From the NCBI GenBank assembly GCA_021784255.1, contig JAJXSZ010000091.1, positions 1 through 9,592 of the forward strand: a DNA stretch of 9,592 bases, in the 5' to 3' direction. Both the position numbers and the translations under genes were made by a program. Source of the stretch: Pseudomonadota bacterium. Its GTDB lineage: Bacteria > Pseudomonadota > Alphaproteobacteria > Acetobacterales > Acetobacteraceae. The notes below the pieces were generated by a model, which had not been told where the DNA came from, searched no databases, and worked only from the letters and a program-made list of their open reading frames with translations. Positions within the stretch are counted from its first letter, which is position 1, and each line of letters starts with the position of its first letter. Below, one piece after another: positions 1 to 6,400 of this stretch.

Positions 1-236
1 GCCGTGCCGAGCACGGCGCTGCCCACCGCGCTGTTGGTCGCGGCCTGCGCCGCCGGCGCGCCGCCGCTGGCCTGGGCGGCGTAGGTGCGGCAGGCCAGGT
101 CGTCCTGCTGGAACGCCGCGAGGTTCTTGCCCTGACCGGGCATGGCGACGACGTCGGGTCCGGTGGGCGGCGCCACCGCGCAGGCGGCGAGAGCTGCCGG
201 CAGGACCAGTATCAGGGAGCGATGGGGGGGGCGCAT
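1..236 (-). CDS. Partial small lipoprotein, probable glycine-zipper family (C-terminus off window)
   Basis: Reading leftward from ATG at 236-234 gives 78 open codons without a stop to the left edge, so only the N-terminus is visible. The start is a lipoprotein signal: charged residues (R2, H5, R6), a hydrophobic stretch at residues 7-18 (SLILVLPAALAA), and a lipobox LAAC with C19 as the predicted lipidation site. The mature part begins with a Pro-rich linker, then contains the segment AAFQQDDLACRTYA and an Ala/Gly/Ser-rich run ending SAVGSAVLGT at the edge. From memory, this pattern resembles small alphaproteobacterial lipoproteins with a downstream glycine-zipper segment. The zipper itself would lie outside the window, so that part is inference. 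An in-frame ATG at 254-252 would add six residues (MFAVKV). The AAGG just before the 236 ATG is too close to be a good ribosome site, so the exact start is uncertain. Function unknown; envelope location likely. Confidence 0.7.
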   Translation of the reverse strand, partial: MRPPHRSLILVLPAALAACAVAPPTGPDVVAMPGQGKNLAAFQQDDLACRTYAAQASGGAPAAQAATNSAVGSAVLGT

Positions 237-376
237 GACCTTAACCGCGAACATGGCGAAGCGATTTCATCTCTGTCCACGCCAAGGCAATTTGATGGCT
301 GCCGGGTGCCGAAACGAGACAGACGCCGCCTGAAATCTTGGCAAGGTGGGAAACCCGGTCGCGGCGGTCCGGTGCC

Positions 377-990
377 TCAGTCGTCGGACCAGGACGGCGG
401 GCGCCGTGCAACGCGACGCCAGCACGCAAGCGCCACCACGCGCCGATGTTGTTCGCGGGCGGCGAGCCACGCCGCGACCGCTTCTGTGCCACGCGGTTCC
501 AGTTCGGCGGGGCGCGGCTCGGCCACGCAGCCAGTCGCCGCAGCGTGGCCATACTCGACGGGTCGTGCAACGCCACCGGCATCTGTGCGCGGCCCGCCAC
601 GCGGTGGCGCTCGGCTTCCCGGATCAGCGCGGGCGCCGTGGCCGGTGCGCGCAGCCGCCGCAGCCAGCCAGCCAGCCAGCGTCTTGTCGATCAGCACATC
701 TCATTCCCGGGCGGCGCCGAGGCCGCGCCGCAGCCGGCGCAGAGCCCGCGCGAGCGCCAGCCGGGTTGGCTCGCGCGTGGTGTACCGCGGGATCGGGCGT
801 AACGCCGGATTGAAGGCGCGGCGCGGCGGCGCCGGACCGCCACGCGCAGCCGGTGCAGGGCTTGCGGATCGTCCTGGAGGCCGGCGGCGCCGGCAGCGGC
901 CAGCACCTCGGTGGCTTCCTTGCGGTACCATCGCGGCGACGCGCCCGCCGACGCTTCCGGCCTCGTCATCCAGCGTCGATGGCCCATCCG
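377..990 (-). pseudogene. Decayed CHAD-domain protein (frameshifts, nonsense codon, internal deletion)
   Basis: CHAD domains are His-rich helical domains linked to polyphosphate, often fused behind a CYTH domain. Pieces are recognisable across two minus-strand frames. Around 921-820 one frame reads KEATEVLAAAG, then DDPQALHRLRVAVRR with the conserved His of the first CHAD helix. Near 835-810 the reading moves to a second frame: AFNPALRP, LRRLRRGLGAARE, then TGA at 703-701, then DVLIDKTLAGWL. At the (CAGC)5 tract (661-680) it returns to the first frame: APALIREAERHRVAG, PVALHDPSSMATLRRLAAW. Between about 525 and 485 it moves again to EAVAAWLAAREQHRRVVAL and WRRVARRPPSWSDD, ending at TGA 379-377, which looks like a genuine CHAD C-terminus. 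The second-half core expected between these pieces (the H-x-x-R / K-x-L-R-Y-A helices) is missing, so an internal segment was lost. No CYTH domain is visible; 991-1056 may hold unrecognisable N-terminal remains. Identified by eye from family knowledge. Confidence 0.75.
661..680. repeat. (CAGC)5 tetranucleotide tandem repeat
   Basis: Five perfect copies of CAGC (GCTG on the coding strand of the CHAD remnant). The tract coincides with a change of reading frame in that pseudogene. Upstream the readable frame gives DVLIDKTLAGWL and downstream the neighbouring frame gives RRLRAPATAPALIREAE. Removing one 4-nt unit joins the two frames into a continuous CHAD-like sequence, which is what a +1-unit slippage event would leave behind. 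Confidence 0.85.
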
Positions 991-1056
991 GCACCACCCG
1001 CCGCGCCGCCGTTGCCCGCCGCCGGCAACAGGGCCGCCGGCACGGCACGACCGGCC

Positions 1057-1830
1057 TCAGAGTGCGAGCGGTGGACCAGGTTCGATCGGCTCGGGCGCGT
1101 CGATCAGCGGGTCGAGGCGGAAGCGGGCGCGCAGGGCCTGCGCGTCGGTCACCGTGATCGTATCCCCGGTGATCCGCAGGCCGTAATTCGCCATGGCGCC
1201 GAGCGTGCGCGAGAGGGTCTCGCGCGTCATGCCGAGCTGGCCGGCGATGCGTCGCTTCTCGATCGGCAGGCGGATCGTCGTCGCCATGGCATGGCTCTCC
1301 ACCAGCGCAAGCAGGTAGCAACCGACGCGGTCCTCGGCCGGGCGCAGCTTGAGGTTCTTCGCCAGCTTCACCTGGCGGCGGAACTGCGCCGCCTCGCAGG
1401 CCAGGATCGCGAGGCACAGGGCATGGTCGCTCGCCACCGCGTCGCGGAACGTATCGGCCTGGATCAAGGCCAGATGCGACGCTTCCAGCGCCCGCGCGCG
1501 GGTCAGGAAGGGCTGGCGGTTCAGGATGGCCGCTGGCAGCAGGAGGTCGAACGGCTGCAGCGTCTCGATCATCACCTCGTTGTCGCCGTCGACGCCGACG
1601 AGCTCGACGGCACCGTGCAGCAGCCACGGCGCGAATGTCGGAATCTCGCCCTGCTCGAACAGGATGCTGCCTGCCGGAACCCGGTGCAGCACGGCCTGCT
1701 GCGCCAGGCGCTCGATCGTCGCGTTGGCGACGTGGCACAGCCAGGGGATCTGCATCAGCATCTCCGCGAGCTGCGGTGCCGGTGCGAGCCGCTGGCTCGA
1801 TCCGACGCCGGGCGGCGGGGGCAGGGTCAT
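1057..1830 (-). CDS. Crp/Fnr-family transcriptional regulator, NarR/Dnr-like, divergent from narK
   Basis: 257 residues from ATG 1830-1828. The N-terminal half (about 20-135) is a cyclic-nucleotide-binding-like beta-barrel (PAGSILFEQGE, then a LHGAVELVGV strand pair). A dimerisation helix covers about 135-165. A winged helix-turn-helix covers about 188-230 (LPIEKRRIAGQLGMTRETLS). The recognition helix contains E204-T-L-S207-R208, matching the FNR E-x-x-S-R code for TTGAT half-sites rather than the CRP code. It lacks the FNR N-terminal cysteine cluster (C32 is the only early Cys), and the CRP cAMP motif is not kept (FDLLLP at the FGE position), so the signal is unlikely to be a 4Fe-4S cluster or cAMP. 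Family precedent is NarR of Paracoccus, a cluster-less Crp/Fnr protein beside narKGHJI, or Dnr/NnrR. The frame stays open to another ATG at 1914, but the predicted transcription start near 1890 lies inside that extension, whereas the 1830 start has GAGGGAG upstream. The specific effector cannot be told. Confidence 0.85.
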   Translation of the reverse strand: MTLPPPPGVGSSQRLAPAPQLAEMLMQIPWLCHVANATIERLAQQAVLHRVPAGSILFEQGEIPTFAPWLLHGAVELVGVDGDNEVMIETLQPFDLLLPAAILNRQPFLTRARALEASHLALIQADTFRDAVASDHALCLAILACEAAQFRRQVKLAKNLKLRPAEDRVGCYLLALVESHAMATTIRLPIEKRRIAGQLGMTRETLSRTLGAMANYGLRITGDTITVTDAQALRARFRLDPLIDAPEPIEPGPPLAL

Positions 1831-1881
1831 TGCTTCCACGGCTCCCTCACATGTCGTTCGGGTTTTGGCGGCGATAGTTCG

Positions 1882-1895
1882 GTGACATAGATCAC
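1882..1895. promoter_or_regulatory. Palindrome GTGA-N6-TCAC, CRP/FNR-like operator at the regulator's transcription start
   Basis: GTGACATAGATCAC is a perfect 4+4 inverted repeat with a 6-bp spacer, the geometry of a CRP-class site. It can also be read as a weak FNR-like site (GTGAC-N4-ATCAC). Its centre (1888.5) lies at about +1 of the predicted leftward promoter, so a bound protein would be expected to block transcription of the regulator gene. Site identity is inferred from pattern only. Confidence 0.45.
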
Positions 1896-1896
1896 G

Positions 1897-1902
1897 CTCA
1901 TA
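1897..1902 (-). promoter_or_regulatory. Predicted -10 element of the leftward regulator promoter (TATGAG)
   Basis: TATGAG on the minus strand matches the sigma-70 TATAAT consensus at 4 of 6 positions. Its centre is 33 bp from the centre of the FNR box at 1926-1939, close to the 32 bp expected at a class II FNR-activated promoter (activator at about -41.5). The implied transcription start is near 1890, which favours ATG 1830 over ATG 1914 for the regulator. No -35 is needed in this arrangement. Confidence 0.45.
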
Positions 1903-1925
1903 CATGCCGACCATCCGGCTCGGCT

Positions 1926-1939
1926 TTGATCCATATCAA
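1926..1939. promoter_or_regulatory. Perfect FNR/Anr/Dnr box TTGAT-CCAT-ATCAA
   Basis: Both half-sites match the FNR consensus TTGAT-N4-ATCAA exactly. The box lies in the divergent intergenic region, 125 bp before the chosen narK start and 96 bp upstream of the regulator start. It could serve either promoter. Leftward, a -10-like TATGAG sits at class II distance. Rightward, the position expected for a class II -10 (about 1962-1967) holds only CAGCTT, a poor match. Such boxes typically induce nar genes on oxygen limitation or in response to NO or nitrite, depending on which family member binds. Confidence 0.85.
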
Positions 1940-1948
1940 TGCGTCAGC

Positions 1949-1973
1949 GTAAGCTAGCACTCAGCTTGCTTAC
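1949..1973. repeat. Inverted repeat GTAAGC-N13-GCTTAC in the narK control region
   Basis: Six-base arms GTAAGC (1949-1954) and GCTTAC (1968-1973) flank a 13-base centre. A nested pair AAGCT (1951-1955) and AGCTT (1963-1967) gives an alternative fold. It lies 10 bp to the right of the FNR box, where the narK -10 and start of transcription would be expected, so it may be an operator or a leader hairpin. Chance cannot be excluded for 6-bp arms. I see no clear NarL heptamer here. Confidence 0.35.
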
Positions 1974-2046
1974 CGGCGCCGTGGCATCGGGCCGCGAACC
2001 GCGCGCCCGCGGGTATCGTTCCGGCGAGGCGTCGGCTGAAGCGCTC

Positions 2047-2054
2047 AGGAGGGA
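2047..2054 (+). promoter_or_regulatory. Strong ribosome binding site deciding the narK start
   Basis: AGGAGGGA is a near-ideal Shine-Dalgarno sequence. It directly abuts a GTG at 2055, which is too close to be used, and is 9 nt from an in-frame GTG at 2064, a workable distance. In-frame ATGs at 2103 and 2109 have no comparable site. This points to the GTG at 2064 as the narK start. Confidence 0.6.
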
Positions 2055-2063
2055 GTGCCGATT

Positions 2064-3398
2064 GTGGACGCAGCGACCCGCGCGACAACCGCCGCTGGAA
2101 CCATGAGCATGGCGGAGCGAGGACTGCATGGCAGCCCGAGCCAGGGCCTGGTCATGGGCACCTGGGGATTTTTCATCGGCTTTGCCGGCGTCGCGCTCTA
2201 TGGGCCGGCGGCGCATACGTTCCAGCTCTCCATGCACCTCTCGCCGCTGCTGGTCGGGCTGCTGGTCGCAGCCCCGCAGCTGACCGGATCGCTGCTGCGC
2301 ATTCCGTTCGGCGCCTGGGTGGACAAGGCCGGCGGGCGACTGCCGATGCTGGTGCTGTTCGGCGTCTCGATCGTCGGCATGTGGGGGCTGGTCTTCATCC
2401 TGGTCACCGTCACGCACGTCACGGCGGCGCTCTACCCGGTTATCCTGCTGTTCGGCTTCATGAGCGGCTGTGGTGTCGCCTCCTTCTCGGTTGGCATCCC
2501 GCAGGTCTCCTACTGGTTCCCGAAAAACCGCCAGGGCACGGCGCTCGGCATCTACGGCGGCGTCGGCAATCTGGCGCCGGGCCTGTTCACGCTGCTGCTG
2601 CCGTTCGCGATCAAGGCGCTCGGCCTTGCCGGCTCCTACCTTGCCTGGCTTGCGTTCCTGCTGATCGGCACCGGCATTTATGGCTGGCTCGCCCGCGATG
2701 CCTATTATTTCCAGTTGCGCGCCCGTGACGTTGCGGCCGAGGAGGCGCGGGCGATCGCCGGCAGCCATGGCCAGGAGCTGTTCCCACGCGATTCCGTCTG
2801 GGGCGCGCTGATCATGGCCGCGGACGAGACGCGGACCTGGGGCCTCACCTTCCTCTACTTCGTCTCCTTCGGTGGCTTCCTCGCGCTGACGGTCTGGTTC
2901 CCCACCTACTGGATCAACCTCTACCATCTGAGCCCGGTCCGTGCCGGCATGCTCGGCGGCCTCGGCTTCTCGCTGCTCGCGGCGGTGACGCGCGTCGGTG
3001 GCGGCCCGCTCGCGGAGAAGTTCGGCGGCGAGGTCATGGCGCTGCTCGCCTTCGCCATCGTGCTGGTGGGCGCCGCGCTGCTGACGTTCGTCATGGCCTT
3101 CCAGGTCAACGTCGCGGGCGAACTCGCGATCGGGCTGGGCATGGGGCTCGGCAACGCCGCGGTGTTCAAGATGGTGCCGAAATACGTGCCGCACGCGGTG
3201 GGTGGCGCCTCGGGCATCGTCGGCGGTCTCGGCGCACTCGGCGGCTTCGTGATCCCGCCGACGCTCGGCCTGTTCGCCAGTGCCCTGGGGGCGCAGGGCT
3301 ATTCGGGCGGGTTCTTCGTCTACGTCGTGCTCGCGGTCGCGGCGATGCTGGTCGCGATCGGCTTCATCCGCACCCGCAACCGCGCTGCGGCGGCCTGA
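2064..3398 (+). CDS. narK: NarK nitrate/nitrite transporter (MFS, nitrate-nitrite porter family)
   Basis: 444 residues from GTG 2064, an inner-membrane major facilitator with about 12 hydrophobic segments. It supplies cytoplasmic nitrate to NarG and/or exports nitrite. Family marks (numbering from 2064): the TM2 segment LTGSLLRIPFGAWVDKAGGR, with the substrate-binding Arg at about R79 and the MFS loop motif; the first nitrate signature YGGVGNLAPG (about 164-173) in TM5; the second Arg at about R310 (AAVTRVGGG) in TM8; and the second glycine-rich signature GLGMGLGNAA (about 357-366) in TM11. Length fits a single-domain NarK, not the fused NarK1-NarK2 form of some Paracoccus species. Whether it is a proton symporter (NarK1-type) or an antiporter (NarK2-type) cannot be decided by eye. 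It is the first gene of the operon, downstream of the FNR box, and ends 10 nt before narG. The GTG start rests on the Shine-Dalgarno placement; an ATG start at 2103 is the alternative. Confidence 0.95.
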   Translation: MDAATRATTAAGTMSMAERGLHGSPSQGLVMGTWGFFIGFAGVALYGPAAHTFQLSMHLSPLLVGLLVAAPQLTGSLLRIPFGAWVDKAGGRLPMLVLFGVSIVGMWGLVFILVTVTHVTAALYPVILLFGFMSGCGVASFSVGIPQVSYWFPKNRQGTALGIYGGVGNLAPGLFTLLLPFAIKALGLAGSYLAWLAFLLIGTGIYGWLARDAYYFQLRARDVAAEEARAIAGSHGQELFPRDSVWGALIMAADETRTWGLTFLYFVSFGGFLALTVWFPTYWINLYHLSPVRAGMLGGLGFSLLAAVTRVGGGPLAEKFGGEVMALLAFAIVLVGAALLTFVMAFQVNVAGELAIGLGMGLGNAAVFKMVPKYVPHAVGGASGIVGGLGALGGFVIPPTLGLFASALGAQGYSGGFFVYVVLAVAAMLVAIGFIRTRNRAAAA

Positions 3399-3408
3399 GG
3401 GCAGAGCG

Positions 3409-6400
3409 ATGAGCCTGTTTCTCGATCGTCTGACCTTCTTCCGACGTCGTAACGAGCCTTTTGCCGGCGGCCACGGCGTCACCACCGACGAGCCGCGCGA
3501 CTGGGAGGACGCCTATCGCAAACGCTGGCAGCACGACAAGATCGTCCGCTCCACGCATGGGGTGAACTGCACCGGCTCCTGCTCGTGGAAGATCTATGTC
3601 AAGGGCGGGATCGTCACCTGGGAGACGCAGCAGACCGATTATCCGCGAACGCGCCCGGACATGCCCAACCACGAGCCGCGCGGCTGCTCGCGCGGAGCGA
3701 GCTACTCCTGGTACCTCTATTCGGCGAACCGTCTGAAGCACCCGCTGGTGCGCAGCCGGCTGCTGCGGCTGTGGCGCGAGGCGCGTGCCCAGCACACACC
3801 GGTCGCCGCCTGGGCGTCGATCGTCGAGGATGCAGGCAAGCGGGCGAGCTACGTCAGCCGGCGTGGCCTCGGCGGCTTCGTGCGCGCCCGCTGGGACGAG
3901 GTCAACGAGATCGTTGCCGCCGCCAATGCCTATACGATCAGGACCTACGGCCCGGACCGCGTCGTCGGCTTCTCGCCGATCCCGGCGATGTCGATGCTCT
4001 CCTATGCCGCCGGCGCACGCTACCTCTCGCTGCTGGGCGGTGTGTGCCTCAGCTTCTATGACTGGTACTGCGACCTGCCGCCGGCAAGCCCGATGACCTG
4101 GGGCGAGCAGACTGACGTGCCCGAGAGCGCCGACTGGTACAATGCCGGCTACCTCATCCTCTGGGGCTCCAATGTTCCGCAGACGCGCACGCCGGATGCG
4201 CATTTCTATACCGAGGCGCGCTACCGCGGCGCGAAGAGCGTCGTCATTTCGCCTGATTACGCCGAAGCAACGAAATTCGCGGATCTCTGGCTGCACCCGA
4301 AGCAGGGAACTGACGCGGCGCTGGCGCTGGCGATGGGCCACGTGGTCCTGCGCGAGTTCCATCTCGAACGCCAGGTGCCCTATTTCGACGACTACGCGAG
4401 GCGCTACAGCGACCTGCCGATGCTGGTGCGCCTGTCACGCCAGGGCGAGCACTTCGTGCCGGAGCGGCTGTTGCGCGCCGAGGATTTCTCGGATGCGCTG
4501 GGCGAGGCGAACAACCCGGACTGGAAGACGGTGGCCTTCGACGAGGAGGGCGCGCCGGTGGCGCCACGCGGCTCCATCGGCTTTCGCTGGGGCGAGCAGG
4601 GCAAGTGGAATCTCGAGCCGCGCGAGGGCCACGGGCGCGAGGTGAAGCTCGCCCTCACGCTTGCCGATGCGGGCGAGACGGTGTCCGTTGCGTTTCCGTA
4701 TTTTGGTGGCGTCGCCAGCAACGGTTTCGCCGCGACCGAGCATGCCGAGGTGCAGCCGCGCCATGTGCCAGTCCGCCGGCTGCCGCTCAAGGAGGGCGAG
4801 ACGCTGGTCGCGACGGTGTTCGACCTGCTGTGCGCCAATTACGGGCTCGATCGCGGCTTCGGCGGCGACAACGTCGCGCGCGATTACGATACGGACCAGC
4901 CGTTCACGCCGGCCTGGGCGGAGCGTGTCACCGGCGTGCCGCGCCAACAGATCATTCATGTTGCGCGTGAGTTCGCGTCCACCGCCGAAAAGACCAACGG
5001 CCGCTCGATGGTCATCCTCGGCGCCGGGCTCAATCACTGGTACCATATGGATATGAGCTACCGGGGGATCATCAATCTCCTGGTGCTCTGCGGCTGTGTT
5101 GGCCAGTCCGGCGGCGGGTGGTCGCACTATGTCGGCCAGGAGAAGCTGCGCCCGCAGACCGGCTGGCTGCCGGTGGCCTTCGCGCTCGACTGGAACCGCC
5201 CGGCGCGGCAGCAGAACGCGACCTCGTTCTTCTACGCGCACACGGATCAGTGGCGCTACGAAACGCTCGCGACCTCGGAGATCCTGTCACCGACCGCGCC
5301 GGCGGGCGACTGGTCCGGCAGCCTCATCGACTACAACGTGCGCGCCGAGCGCATGGGCTGGCTGCCGTCCGCCCCGCAGCTGAGGCAGAACCCGCTCTCG
5401 ATCGCGGCACGCGCCAAGACAGCGGGGCTGGAGCCGAAGGATTACGTCGCCAGGGCGCTGGCATCGGGCGAGTTGGAGCTCTCCTGCCACGATCCGGACG
5501 ATCCCGCGAACTGGCCGCGCAACCTGTTCGTCTGGCGTTCCAATCTGCTCGGCTCGTCGGGCAAGGGGCACGAGTATTTCCTCAAGCACCTGCTGGGCAC
5601 ATCGAACGGGGTGCTGGGCAAGGATCTCGGTGAGGAGGGGGGCGAGAAGCCGCAGGAGGTCGCTTGGCACGAGCAGGCGCCGGCGGGCAAGCTCGACCTG
5701 CTGGTGACACTCGATTTCCGCATGAGCACGACCTGCGTCTATTCCGACATCGTGCTGCCGACGGCGACCTGGTATGAGAAGGCGGACCTCAACACCTCCG
5801 ACATGCACCCGTTCATCCATCCGCTTTCCGCGGCGGTGGACCCGGCCTGGGAGTCGCGCACGGACTGGGACATCTACCGCGGCTTCGCCGAGGTGTTCTC
5901 GAAAATCGCGCCGGAGGTGCTGGGCAAGGAGACGGATGTCGTGCTCAGCCCGATCCTGCACGACACCGCCGGCGAACTGGCGCAGCCCTATGACGTGCGC
6001 GACTGGAAGGCGGGCGGGCCCGCGCCGATCCCCGGGCGCACCATGCCTTCCGTGACGGTCACGGAACGGGATTATGCGGCGATCCACGAGCGCTTCACGT
6101 CGGTCGGGCCGCTGTTGGAGAAGCTCGGCAACGGCGGCAAGGGCATCGGCTGGAACACCCAGCAGGAGATCGAGTTCCTGCGCGAGCTGAACGGCCGCGC
6201 CGCCAACGGGCAGCCGAACATGCACTCGGACATCGACGCGATCGAGGTGGTACTCAGCCTCGCACCCGAAACGAATGGCGGGGTCGCGGTGAAGGCGTGG
6301 GAGGCGCTCGGCAAGATCACCGGGCGCGAGCACACGCATCTCGCGACACCGAAGGAGGACGAGAAGATACGCTACCGCGATCTGCAGGCGCAGCCGCGCA

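Noticed and set aside
241..300. Possible sigma-70 promoter for the lipoprotein (TTGCCT on the minus strand)
   Set aside because: At 17-bp spacing the -10 would be AAATCG, which does not resemble TATAAT, so no supported promoter call can be made.
222..1157. 311-codon plus-strand frame over the CHAD remnant
   Set aside because: Arg/Ala/Pro/Ser-rich translation with no domain. Long open frames are expected on any strand at this GC content, and the minus strand holds recognisable CHAD pieces.
701..1738. 345-codon minus-strand frame overlapping the regulator and the CHAD remnant
   Set aside because: Over the regulator it is a shifted shadow rich in Arg/Pro/Ala. Only its last part (below about 830) carries CHAD text, and this is counted within the pseudogene.
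853..1890. 345-codon plus-strand frame opposite the regulator
   Set aside because: It is the antisense of a well-supported Crp/Fnr gene, low in complexity, with no recognisable motif.
2001..2015. CCCGCGGG palindrome in the narK leader
   Set aside because: Short self-complementary GC strings are frequent in sequence of this composition, and it is not followed by a T-run or other terminator feature.
3280..3408. N-terminal extension of narG from an in-frame start inside narK
   Set aside because: The 43 extra residues come from out-of-frame narK sequence. ATG 3409 gives the normal NarG N-terminus, with ligand numbering nearly equal to E. coli.
1944..3485. 513-codon open frame on the minus strand opposite narK
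   Set aside because: Its composition is dominated by Arg, Asp, Glu, Gln and Ala, as expected of an antisense frame over GC-rich codons. No domain is seen, and narK on the plus strand has full family conservation.
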